Made by a program: the position numbers and the translations under genes. This document shows positions 24,339-32,955 of a stretch of DNA of 64,000 bases, piece after piece. The notes beneath the pieces were generated by a model. That model was not told where the DNA came from. It ran no database searches and was given only the letters and a program-made list of their open reading frames with translations. Origin of the DNA: Paenibacillus hemerocallicola (GTDB taxonomy: Bacteria > Bacillota > Bacilli > Paenibacillales > NBRC-103111); assembly GCF_006265175.1 (NCBI RefSeq), contig NZ_VDCQ01000007.1, forward strand, positions 124,001 to 188,000, given 5' to 3'. Position 1 is the first letter of the stretch. Every line of letters begins with the position of its first letter.

Positions 24339-26183
24339 TCAATCCACCGCTTTTCTCGCCGTATAATCCAACCATCTGGAGGCCGAGTGCGCCCCATCGT
24401 TGACAAATATTCCGGCGTTGTTGACCGCGTTGAACTTGCTCGCTTCGGCAGCCGTCAACGTATAGGTCAAAAGGGTCGCGTCGTCGAATTTGACCGTGAT
24501 GACTCCGTTGTATTTCATGACCTCCACTTTGACGGGAGCACCGGCCGTGATGGGCACGTTGGCCGAGGCGACGTTCGTGTAGCCTCCCGAATTGATGGCA
24601 AATAGCTTGACGCCGCCTCCGCCTCCCTTGTCTCCTCTGAGCATGAAGAAGTCGCTTCTGCTGATGACGTTCCAGGCGAGCCCCGCTTGGTTAGTCGATC
24701 GGAATTCGATGTTCGCGGTCAGGTGAAAATTGTCCCCGTCGGCAACTCTGCGTATGGCCATTCCCTGATACTTGGAGTTGTAGGCTTTATTGGATTCGAT
24801 TCCGAAAACGGGGAATTGCTCGAAACCGTTTTCCATTTCCAGCCAGCCAGCCCCCAGAGTCGCCGCATCCGCCCGATCGAACGAATCATGGTCGACTGCA
24901 GCCATTGGCGCATCCGTTCCGCTTGCAGTTATGGGAACAAAAGGTAACGGACCGGTTTTTCCCAATGTTTGAATAACATCGACATAAATAGCGGAGGAAA
25001 CGGTATCGTAAGCCAGCGGACCTTTGAGATGCGAGCCGTCCTTGGTAAGGAGCGGCTTCCATTTTCCCGTTCGTTGTCCGTCGGGCAGTCTGTATTCCAC
25101 CGGGGACAGCGTATCGAATACGCCGGATACGGGGGCCGGAACGGAGCTTAGCCATTCTACGACCTTCTCCCAATTTCCGCCGGGGCCGTAGACGGGATTC
25201 AGCGTTTGGCCGTCCAGATCCACCCAGCTGTTCGTACTCGTGGTTCGGGGCATCGGGAGACAGACATATATTTTAATGCCTTGTAGATGCATCTGGTTAA
25301 ACAGCTGCATTAATTGGGTTTGTATCGTTTCGAACGAATGACCGGAATTCAAATCGTTCGAGGTAACGTACAGTAAAGCGGCGTCAGCGTATTTCAACAA
25401 GGATAGCCGGGGAAAGGTGATATGCTGCAAAATCTCTCCGCCCTTCGCCACTTTAAAATACGGAAGCTTTCCCTCCAAGGCAGCCGCGCCGAGCCCTCTC
25501 CAGTTATCGTTGGTGCCCGCGAACGTGGAGCTTCCGTAAATCCCGACCGTCGGCAGCCAGTTGTCCGCGCTGACAGTGCCCAGAACGCCAATGGGACTGT
25601 AGCCCGCCACCGTAGCCGAACCGAGAGGAAACGTCCGCGAAGTGTAATCCAGACTGCCCGAAGCGGATCCGGCCACATACTCGAGAGCCTGATTGCCCTT
25701 GGGCCACTCTCCCCCTGCCGGCACCTCAACTCTCGTCTGAACGACGATCTTGTCGCCCGCCTTTACATATACCCCGATCGGATCCGTTAAAATATCCGCG
25801 CCCGGGTCAACCACGATTTGCCTGCTTCCCTGGAAGTGCACCGGATAAAACGTCGCCGAGCCGAGAATCTGAAAGCCTACCTTCAACGTCAAGCTGTTTT
25901 TGCCGATTTTGTCTCCGTAATAATTGGTCAGGATGAATTGCAGGTTCGTTGCATCTTGCAATACCGTATAGGTGTCCTTGAAATAAGCGAACGTCTCGCC
26001 GCTAATGACGCCTGTGGTTATGCCTCCGTTGTTGCCGGGCGAAGTGGCCGCTATGGATCGCTTGGCGGAGCCGCCTTCTTGTTTGGCCGACAGCTCATAA
26101 GGAAAAAAGGTATTTTTTGCGCCCATGATAAGTACGCTCAGCAGCGCTAACACGCCAATCGCTCCAGCCCATTTGCTCGACAT
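24339..26183 (-). CDS. Exported SGNH-hydrolase-like protein with C-terminal sugar-binding sandwich domain
   Basis: 614 residues with GGAGG 5 nt before the ATG and an N-terminal membrane or signal segment (GAIGVLALLSVLIMGAKN). Residues about 60-410 resemble SGNH esterases: GIYGSSTFAG at block I, VTSNDLNSGHS (block III-like Asn) and KDGSHLKGPLAYD (DxxH of block V). The usual GDS serine context is altered to YGSS. Residues about 435-612 form a concanavalin/DUF1080-like domain. It could deacetylate pectin or another glycan. It lies 67 bp before the pectate-lyase-like gene, probably in the same operon. Confidence 0.7.
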   Translation of the reverse strand: MSSKWAGAIGVLALLSVLIMGAKNTFFPYELSAKQEGGSAKRSIAATSPGNNGGITTGVISGETFAYFKDTYTVLQDATNLQFILTNYYGDKIGKNSLTLKVGFQILGSATFYPVHFQGSRQIVVDPGADILTDPIGVYVKAGDKIVVQTRVEVPAGGEWPKGNQALEYVAGSASGSLDYTSRTFPLGSATVAGYSPIGVLGTVSADNWLPTVGIYGSSTFAGTNDNWRGLGAAALEGKLPYFKVAKGGEILQHITFPRLSLLKYADAALLYVTSNDLNSGHSFETIQTQLMQLFNQMHLQGIKIYVCLPMPRTTSTNSWVDLDGQTLNPVYGPGGNWEKVVEWLSSVPAPVSGVFDTLSPVEYRLPDGQRTGKWKPLLTKDGSHLKGPLAYDTVSSAIYVDVIQTLGKTGPLPFVPITASGTDAPMAAVDHDSFDRADAATLGAGWLEMENGFEQFPVFGIESNKAYNSKYQGMAIRRVADGDNFHLTANIEFRSTNQAGLAWNVISRSDFFMLRGDKGGGGGVKLFAINSGGYTNVASANVPITAGAPVKVEVMKYNGVITVKFDDATLLTYTLTAAEASKFNAVNNAGIFVNDGAHSASRWLDYTARKAVD

Positions 26184-26309
26184 ACATACCTCCGTAGAAA
26201 TAATGTCTTACCGGAATTCGCGGAGGCTTGCGTTCCCCGAAAATAGGACGCCCCGAAGTCGCTTTGGCAAACATCGATACTACTGCCTCTGACGCTCGGG
26301 GCGGTTGGG

Positions 26310-26323
26310 ATCAAGCGCTTACC
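26310..26323. promoter_or_regulatory. Candidate cre (CcpA) site
   Basis: The minus-strand sequence GGTAAGCGCTTGAT matches the cre consensus TGWAARCGYTWNCW at 12 of 14 positions around an AAGCGCTT core. It lies between the solute-binding gene and the SGNH-like gene. Confidence 0.4.
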
Positions 26324-26389
26324 GCATCACGGATTTCGTCCCGGCCGTGCTTCCCGCCCGAGTGCGATGCGTGTCGGGCTATTCGTATA

Positions 26390-27703
26390 TTACTTCGCTT
26401 TCGCTTCGGCCAAAGCTTTGGTCGCCCCTTCATCGGCTTCCCGCAAGGCGGTATTGACATCTTTCTTGCCGATCAATACGTTCATCATCTCGGGCAGCAA
26501 AAATTTGTCCTGCGCATTGACGCTGTTGACCAGCCCCGGCGCTCTGCCCTGCGGCTCGGGAGCGAACTTGTTGTAATAATACGCCGCAATATTTTTGCCT
26601 TTATAGAGCGGATCGTTCTCCATGTACACTTTTTTGAACGACGCATCGGCAAGAACGGGGAACAGTCCGTCCTTGGACATTTTCATCTGATACTCGTCAG
26701 ACGTCATGTAGGCGGCGACCTGGAAGGCGACACGCTGGTTCTTGCTTCCCTTGATCAGGAAGTTATAACGCACGTTAGCCTGCATTTCTACGCCCGGCTT
26801 TTCTTTATAGGTCGGGGCGGACACGATATCCCAATTGAATTTCCAAGCCGGAATATTCAGCGCCATGACGGTCATACCGGAGATTCCGGTCCCGAACAGC
26901 TTCCGATCCTCCTCCTTGGACGCCGTCTTCGCATCGAAGGCCAAGCCCGGCAACGTATAGAATCGGAGCCAGTTGTCAATGATCTTCTTCCAATTCGGAT
27001 TCTGGAACGTCGTTTTATCCGCGTCGGGTTCCAAATAGGGCAGCTCGAACGGATTCAAGGCAAAAAACGTATCGCCCCAACGATCGGTAAAGCCCCGGTA
27101 CTGCACGCCTTGCTCCTGTCTGGTCAGCTTCTTCGCAATCTCGAATGTGTCGTCCCAGGTCATGCCGTCTTTCGGATAAGCGACGCCGAACTTATCGAAC
27201 ACCTCCTTGTTGTAATATAGAGCGTTTACATTGATATTCAGCGGCAGACCGATAATTTTGCCGCCGGCAGCCTTTTTCATAATATCCACGGTTGCCGGAT
27301 TAAGCCGGTTCAAATCATATTTTTCGCTCTTGATGAGCGGATCAAGGTCGTCGGCCAATTGAAGGTTGTTCAGATGATTCGGTATCGAGCCCTTCGTCCC
27401 GATATAGAAGTCGGGTGCATCGCCGACCGCCAGCAGCTCCTCGATCGTCGTGCCTTTCGCGGGCGGAATCCCCTTGACGGTAATATGCGGAAATTTCTGC
27501 TTTAAGGGTTCCACATAAAATTTGTCGAACTCCGCTTGGCTGATCGAGTTCATGTAAAACTTCAGCTCCGCGGGCTTGTTCTCGACCTGCTTGTTTTCCG
27601 GAGTCTTGCTGTCGGACGATTGATTTTCCGTCCGGTTTCCTCCGCATGCCGACAGCATCGGCACCAGCAGCAGGGCTGCCATCATTTTCACTTTTGTCGA
27701 CAC
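26390..27703 (-). CDS. Sugar ABC transporter solute-binding lipoprotein (family 1)
   Basis: 437 residues from a GTG start (27703) with AGAGGGGG upstream. The signal sequence ends in the lipobox LSAC, so it is anchored to the membrane face. The body has the family 1 periplasmic-binding pattern (GKIIGLPLNINVNALYYNKEVFDKFGV) and ends with the coiled tail DVNTALREADEGATKALAEAKAK. A related paralogue is at 59584-60876. No permease genes are adjacent. It is divergent from the GH31-AraC gene, whose cre site suggests catabolite control of the locus. Confidence 0.88.
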   Translation of the reverse strand: MSTKVKMMAALLLVPMLSACGGNRTENQSSDSKTPENKQVENKPAELKFYMNSISQAEFDKFYVEPLKQKFPHITVKGIPPAKGTTIEELLAVGDAPDFYIGTKGSIPNHLNNLQLADDLDPLIKSEKYDLNRLNPATVDIMKKAAGGKIIGLPLNINVNALYYNKEVFDKFGVAYPKDGMTWDDTFEIAKKLTRQEQGVQYRGFTDRWGDTFFALNPFELPYLEPDADKTTFQNPNWKKIIDNWLRFYTLPGLAFDAKTASKEEDRKLFGTGISGMTVMALNIPAWKFNWDIVSAPTYKEKPGVEMQANVRYNFLIKGSKNQRVAFQVAAYMTSDEYQMKMSKDGLFPVLADASFKKVYMENDPLYKGKNIAAYYYNKFAPEPQGRAPGLVNSVNAQDKFLLPEMMNVLIGKKDVNTALREADEGATKALAEAKAK

Positions 27704-27982
27704 TGGTTTCTATCCCCCTCTTTATTATCTGACCCTCCATGTCCGGCTGCCGCATTCGAAGAGTATGCGCTTACCTTCGCGATCGCGAAAAAGAATGCCG
27801 CTTTCCTTCTTCAAAACCGATAAACCGCCCCGAGTGTACTCCAAATGAATCCGAATCTATGAATCTCATTCGACCAAAACCCCCTTTTTCCGGCATGGCT
27901 TAATTGTATAAGTCATTTCCGGTCAATTCTAGGTTTATGGATTGCTTGTTACGGTACGTAGATGACTGTTCTCGAATCGCTA

Positions 27983-27991
27983 TGGTATGAT
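27983..27991 (+). promoter_or_regulatory. Extended -10 promoter of the GH31-AraC gene
   Basis: TGG directly followed by TATGAT (27986-27991) forms an extended -10 element; no good -35 is seen. Predicted transcript start is near 27998, giving a leader of about 110 nt before GTG 28109. Confidence 0.45.
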
Positions 27992-28046
27992 GATTGCGAG
28001 AGGAAGGTATTCTGCGCATTCCTTCTCCTTTCCATGCAACCTATCC

Positions 28047-28062
28047 ATGTGAGCGCTTGCAA
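28047..28062. promoter_or_regulatory. Candidate cre (CcpA) site in the GH31-AraC leader
   Basis: ATGTGAGCGCTTGCAA matches WTGNAANCGNWNNCAW with one mismatch. Its place just downstream of the predicted transcript start would allow CcpA to block transcription when preferred sugars are present. Confidence 0.55.
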
Positions 28063-28108
28063 AACGATCGGCATGCGGCTGCTCCGCCATACTTCGAGGA
28101 GGGATGGA

Positions 28109-31072
28109 GTGTATACTGCGACCGACCCTATTCAATTCCGCGCCTTGAACGGCAATTATGTACGCGTTCAACTTGCGGCCCCGCATACGTTCCGCATCCG
28201 GACGAGCTCGCGGAACGACTTCCCGGAGCCTCCGCTGAACCGATACGGCATTTTGCATAGTCTCCAGGCCCGTTCGGATTATTCCGCGAACGACGAAGAA
28301 TCTGAGCTGATCGTAATAACATCGGAAGCGATACTCCGGATGGACAAACGGGACGGAAGCTTCGCACTGCTGCGTTCGGACGGACGGATACTGATCCGGA
28401 GCGCCGACAGCACGCATCTATTTACCCGAGGATTCGACGCGCAGTTTCGCTTGAGCGAAGGGGAAAAACTATACGGACTCGGGGACGAAACCCGATCCGG
28501 CATACAGCACAGAGGCCATCTGGCCGATATGCGAATAACTCCGCAGCAATCGCGCATACCGATCCCGTTTCTGATGAGCAGCGGAGGATGGGGAATGCTG
28601 GTCAATACGGTCTGGCGCCACGCCATCGACATCGGCCATACGGTTCATGACCGGCTGCGCGTCGAGTGCGAAGGGGGCGAACCCGATTTTTACTTGTTCG
28701 CGGGAGATCGTTACGGCCAGCTTCTCGACCGGTATACGGACATCGTCGGCAAGCCGGTATTGCTGCCCATATGGGCTTACGGCCTGACCTTCACCTGCAA
28801 TCAGCAGGCCGACGCCCGCGACGTTGTCGAGGATGCGCTGAACTTCCGCAAGGAAGACATCCCCTGCGACACGATCGGTCTGGAGCCCGGCTGGATGGAA
28901 ACCTATTACGACCATTCCACGGAGAAGCGCTGGCACCCCGAACGTTTTTCCATCCCGACCTGGGCTACGAGAAGCTCGCGGACCTTTATGGGCGCGCTGG
29001 ACCGGCTTGGCTTCAAGCTAAGCTTGTGGCTGTGCTGCAATTACGATCTGAGTCTTTACGAGGAGCGTCTCCTATCCGGCGACACCCGAACCGACGACGG
29101 TCAGAACGAAGTTTGGTATGCTCATTTGCGCAAGTTTGTCGATCAGGGGGTGTCCGCCTTCAAGCTGGACGGAAGCCATATGCCGGTGGCCCGGCCCAAC
29201 CGCAAATGGGCGAACGGGATGAGCTCCGAGGAAATTCACAACCTCTACCCGCTGCTGCTCTTCAAGCAGATGCAGGCGGGGTATCGGGAGCAAACCGGCC
29301 GGCGTGCGATGATCTACTCCATGATCGGTTATACGGGCTTGCAGCAATATGCGGCGACATGGGCGGGCACATCGGGCGGAGGCGTCGATTCGCTCGTCTC
29401 TTTGCTGAATCACAGCTTGTCCGGTCACGCCCACACGACCTGCGACATGGAACCCCACTCCGCCGCGGGTATCCATTTCGGTTTTTTGCAGCCGTGGTCC
29501 CACCTGAACAATTTCGCTTATTGGCAGCATCCGTCTTTGTTGGACCCGGAATTGCTGCACCTGTTCCGCATGTATGCAAAGCTCCGCTACAGCCTGATTC
29601 CTTACATCTATTCCGCAGCTCACGTTGCGGCCCGAACGGGAATGCCCATCCTTCGGGCCATGCCGCTCTGCTTTCCGGACGATGCGAGGACGGACGAAAT
29701 GCAGAACCAATACATGCTCGGCGACTCCTTGCTTGTTGCGGCATTCACGGATACGGTCTATTTGCCGGAGGGTACGTGGATCGATTATTGGACGAACGAA
29801 CGCCATGTCGGGCCCAAGGAGTTCCTTTATACCGCGCCCGAGCATGCGGGAGGTCCTTTATTCGCGAGAGCCGGCTCCATCATTCCCGTCTGGCCGGAGA
29901 CGAGTTCCGTCGGACAAAGCATGCCGGAACGGATCGGTCTGCGCATATACCCTCACGCCTCGGGCGATTATGCCCTTTATGAAGATGACGGGGTTACTTA
30001 CGGCTACCTGGACGGGCAATTTTCGGAAACGAACCTATGCATCCGGGCGGAGGATGGGAACGCCGTCATCCTTATCGAGCCGAGAACGGGCCAGTTTTGC
30101 GGCATTCCCGGGCAGCGCGGCTACGATCTGTACGTTTACATGGAGGCGAAGCCGCTTCGGCTTTCCGTCAATGGCCGACCGCTGGCGGAATGGACCGGCG
30201 AGCCGGGAAAGTATCCGGCTGACGAGGGTTGGCATTTCGAACGGGATACGTGGCTCGTTCATGCATTCGTAATGGAAGCCCCGGAAAGTCGCGATGCGCT
30301 CCGGATCGAGCTGATATCCGACGCTTCGGCAGCGAATCCGCGACTTGCGAAGCGGAAAGACGCAATGCCCGATGATCGAATGATCGGGCCCGGCGGCCAT
30401 GCGAGGGCAACGGTCGGCACGTGGGAGAACAAGCTTGAGATCAGTCTCATTTCCGGAAACCTGCCCAAAGCGCAAGAAGCGTTGCAATCGATATGGAGCA
30501 GTCGTCCCGACATTGCCGGCAGCTCCAACCAAACTCGCGAATATTTGTTGAATATCGGCGGGGTGCTCTTGCATATAGCCGAACGACAAGGCTGGAGGCT
30601 GGAGGAGGTTGCCGGGGACGACTACAACGACCTGTTGAATTTGCCGGGCATGACCTTGAGCGAAGGAACCTACTCTCTCCTGTGGCGGGTTCTGCAGCGA
30701 TTCATCGATTATTCCGGGACGGCACGAACGGCTTCCACCCCTATTCTGGTCAAGCAAGTCATTGCCCTTGTCGAGCAGGAGATAGACCGGGAGCTTACGC
30801 TTCAGCACATCGCGGAACGATTGCATGTGAATTCGTCCCACCTCAGCCGCGTGTTCAAGAGGGAGCTGGGCAAGCCCTTCTCGGTCTTCCTGTCGGAGAA
30901 GAAGATGCTGCAGGCCAAACAAATGCTCCTTGCCGGCGAACGGATTTCCGATGTTTCGGTTGCTCTCGGCTACAAGGATTCCAGTCACTTTAGCCGCGTC
31001 TTTCGCAAATATTGGGGAACCACCCCGGGAGAATTGATTGCTCCCCTCAAAAAAAAGAAAACGACGCGATGA
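28109..31072 (+). CDS. GH31 glycosidase fused to a C-terminal AraC DNA-binding domain
   Basis: GTG 28109 is preferred because GAGGAGGG lies 6 nt upstream; a longer frame from 27962 has no ribosome binding site. Of 987 residues, about 30-700 form a GH31 barrel with KLYGLGDETR, the nucleophile region SAFKLDGSH (Asp354) and C-terminal beta domains. The motif that normally supplies the acid/base Asp (W-x-G-D) reads WAGT (Thr421). Residues about 880-980 are an AraC double HTH (LTLQHIAERLHVNSSHLSRVFKRELG ... VSVALGYKDSSHFSRVFRKYW). The protein may be a sugar-sensing regulator built from an enzyme, controlling the divergent binding-protein operon. Confidence 0.88.
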   Translation: MYTATDPIQFRALNGNYVRVQLAAPHTFRIRTSSRNDFPEPPLNRYGILHSLQARSDYSANDEESELIVITSEAILRMDKRDGSFALLRSDGRILIRSADSTHLFTRGFDAQFRLSEGEKLYGLGDETRSGIQHRGHLADMRITPQQSRIPIPFLMSSGGWGMLVNTVWRHAIDIGHTVHDRLRVECEGGEPDFYLFAGDRYGQLLDRYTDIVGKPVLLPIWAYGLTFTCNQQADARDVVEDALNFRKEDIPCDTIGLEPGWMETYYDHSTEKRWHPERFSIPTWATRSSRTFMGALDRLGFKLSLWLCCNYDLSLYEERLLSGDTRTDDGQNEVWYAHLRKFVDQGVSAFKLDGSHMPVARPNRKWANGMSSEEIHNLYPLLLFKQMQAGYREQTGRRAMIYSMIGYTGLQQYAATWAGTSGGGVDSLVSLLNHSLSGHAHTTCDMEPHSAAGIHFGFLQPWSHLNNFAYWQHPSLLDPELLHLFRMYAKLRYSLIPYIYSAAHVAARTGMPILRAMPLCFPDDARTDEMQNQYMLGDSLLVAAFTDTVYLPEGTWIDYWTNERHVGPKEFLYTAPEHAGGPLFARAGSIIPVWPETSSVGQSMPERIGLRIYPHASGDYALYEDDGVTYGYLDGQFSETNLCIRAEDGNAVILIEPRTGQFCGIPGQRGYDLYVYMEAKPLRLSVNGRPLAEWTGEPGKYPADEGWHFERDTWLVHAFVMEAPESRDALRIELISDASAANPRLAKRKDAMPDDRMIGPGGHARATVGTWENKLEISLISGNLPKAQEALQSIWSSRPDIAGSSNQTREYLLNIGGVLLHIAERQGWRLEEVAGDDYNDLLNLPGMTLSEGTYSLLWRVLQRFIDYSGTARTASTPILVKQVIALVEQEIDRELTLQHIAERLHVNSSHLSRVFKRELGKPFSVFLSEKKMLQAKQMLLAGERISDVSVALGYKDSSHFSRVFRKYWGTTPGELIAPLKKKKTTR

Positions 31073-31082
31073 TGCGAATCGG

Positions 31083-31119
31083 AAAAGAGCCTCCGCCTGT
31101 TGCTGGCGGGTCTCTTTTT
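31083..31119 (+). terminator. Terminator of the GH31-AraC gene
   Basis: AAAAGAGCCTCCGCC and GGCGGGTCTCTTTTT form a stem closing with a T run 10 bp after the stop codon. Confidence 0.8.
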
Positions 31120-31285
31120 GTCCGGAACGAACTTAGGTCGGATCGTTATCCGCTTCGAACGGAGACGGTTTCCCGTTCTTGCAGAAAACTTCGTGTCCCT
31201 CGATCCTAAATGTATATGACTTATTCCTTTTTGTATATGGACACTACTCAGCTGTCCACCATCCTTTTCACCCCGAAATATCGGA

Positions 31286-31359
31286 ATAGCGGAAGACTGT
31301 GCCGTTATATTCGGGAGTGCAACGAAATTCGGGACAATAACGGAATACAGTACCGCTAT
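31286..31359 (+). repeat. Family A half block, copy 4 (two modules)
   Basis: Two 23-nt modules at 31286 and 31337 (51 bp apart) with the conserved preceding linker CTTTTCACCCCGAAA. They align at about 80 percent with the last two modules of copy 1 read in reverse. The position 61 bp upstream, where another module is expected, shows none, so this is a truncated element in forward orientation. Confidence 0.8.
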
Positions 31360-31416
31360 ATACGAAATGTGCTCCTTTGCGCATCCAATCGCTTGACACT
31401 TGGCTGAAATTAATAA

Positions 31417-31445
31417 AACCTACTGCCTTAAAAAGGCGGTAGGTT
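31417..31445 (-). terminator. Terminator for the ceramidase-like operon
   Basis: AACCTACTGCCTT and AAGGCGGTAGGTT form a 13-bp stem with one G-T pair and a short A loop; on the minus strand it is followed by TTTATT. It lies about 180 bp past the operon's last stop. The rest of 31447-31625 shows nothing recognisable. Confidence 0.6.
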
Positions 31446-31625
31446 AACGGCATTTGCAACCTTTGTATAACCACGCTCGGGAGCTGTTTCGGACATAAGG
31501 CCAAGTTCAAATGTTTGCCGCTGGCTGCTGCGGGATGCTTCCGCTAGCTATGTATCGCGACGGATATCGCAATAAACCTCCGCCACTCCAGTGTCGTCGG
31601 CTACAGTTCCGAGATGCAAGCGGAC

Positions 31626-32921
31626 TCACAACTTCTCGACCAGCTCGAGGATCGCCTCTTTAATCGCCTGTTCGATCGACGGATCGTAAGGAGAAGGTCT
31701 GCCGCTTGAATAAAAGGCAGTGTACGATTCGAAACCGCCTTCCTTCAATTGGGCCGCCGTCGGGATATAAGTGGTATGCCCGTTGCAGTAGCCCATCGGC
31801 AGCACTTTACCGGCAAATACGCGTTTCGTATACAGTCCGTATTCCGCTACGGCTTCCCCGTTCATCGCCAAAAACGCCAGTCCGTCCGCCAATCGGATAT
31901 AACCGATCCGCAGCAGCTCGAACGGGACATTGCGCTCGGGATGCTCGAGCAAAATGCGGCTCCATGCCCCCCATGCATCCGCCTTGTCCTTATGCGCCTC
32001 CAGTTCCGCCGAAGTAGGCTGCGACTGAAAAGGAAGCCGCACCCGCGTGCAGCGGAATTCGAACGGGACGAAGCGCAGCGGTTCCATCCCGGTAGAGAGC
32101 ACCTCCAGCGCAGCGGCCGCGAGCTCGCAGCCAAAGCGGGTCACTTCCAGATTCGAGCCGGCGTAAAACCGGCCGTCCCGGACAACCGCCGGTCTAATGT
32201 CTCCGCAGCACCCTTGCAAATAGAGCGCGACCGCATCATTGCCGAGCGCGGCTTCCACCTGCTCCGTCGCCACGCCGGGAAATTCCGACGAGAACGCATT
32301 GCCGTAAGTCGTCGTCGGATGGCAAGCATAGTGGACGAATGCGCATTTCGTATGCCCATCCCGCTTCCGGAACCGGATCACCGTCACCTCCGGGTCTGTC
32401 GGTCCTTCGTCGCTCGGGGCCATTACGATGTTGCCGTTTTCCCGTTTGCGCCGGTATGTGGCGAAGCCGCAGCTGCCGCTGCCCCGTTCTGCATCGACCG
32501 GCTCCAGATTGGCCATCGCCAGCTCGACCCCTTGCAGGACGGCCGTCTCGAGCAGCTCGATGAACGGGCGGTACGGACCGTCGAATGTTTCTCCGAATCG
32601 GCTCCCGGGATAGGGGGCCGAATGGGTATGCGTGCCCTGCAGCAAAATCGCTTCCCCCGGAATGCCCCATCTCTCGTATAGTTGCTTCCGCAACGAGTCG
32701 ATTCTTTGATCCACGAAATAAATAATATCGGCGGAAATAACAACTGCATAGTGGGATTGTCCCCGTTCGCTCTTTCTTTGAAACACCGCCACTCGTGCAT
32801 AGAGCCTGCGTACCGTCTCCGTCGCGGCATCCGGACGAAGCGGATGGGCAGGCTGCAGCTCGGCCGGGAAGGCCGGAGTAATGTCCATTTTTGCCGTTCC
32901 CAGCAACACGATCGTATCCAT
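31626..32921 (-). CDS. Neutral/alkaline ceramidase-like hydrolase, cytoplasmic form
   Basis: The start at 32921 follows GGAG; an ATG at 32939 is also in frame. About 431 residues with no signal peptide. GTAKMDITPAFP at the N-terminus, GTHTHSAPYPGS and LYLQGCCGDIRP match the N-terminal catalytic domain of neutral/alkaline non-lysosomal ceramidases, with metal-binding His residues in THTH and YACHP. The family cleaves amide bonds of ceramides, but many bacterial short forms sit in carbohydrate loci and act on unknown substrates. It ends the 43.6-31.6 kb leftward gene series. Confidence 0.75.
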   Translation of the reverse strand: MDTIVLLGTAKMDITPAFPAELQPAHPLRPDAATETVRRLYARVAVFQRKSERGQSHYAVVISADIIYFVDQRIDSLRKQLYERWGIPGEAILLQGTHTHSAPYPGSRFGETFDGPYRPFIELLETAVLQGVELAMANLEPVDAERGSGSCGFATYRRKRENGNIVMAPSDEGPTDPEVTVIRFRKRDGHTKCAFVHYACHPTTTYGNAFSSEFPGVATEQVEAALGNDAVALYLQGCCGDIRPAVVRDGRFYAGSNLEVTRFGCELAAAALEVLSTGMEPLRFVPFEFRCTRVRLPFQSQPTSAELEAHKDKADAWGAWSRILLEHPERNVPFELLRIGYIRLADGLAFLAMNGEAVAEYGLYTKRVFAGKVLPMGYCNGHTTYIPTAAQLKEGGFESYTAFYSSGRPSPYDPSIEQAIKEAILELVEKL

Positions 32922-32955
32922 CCTATCTACTCCAGTCATTTGATGGGAAATCGCT

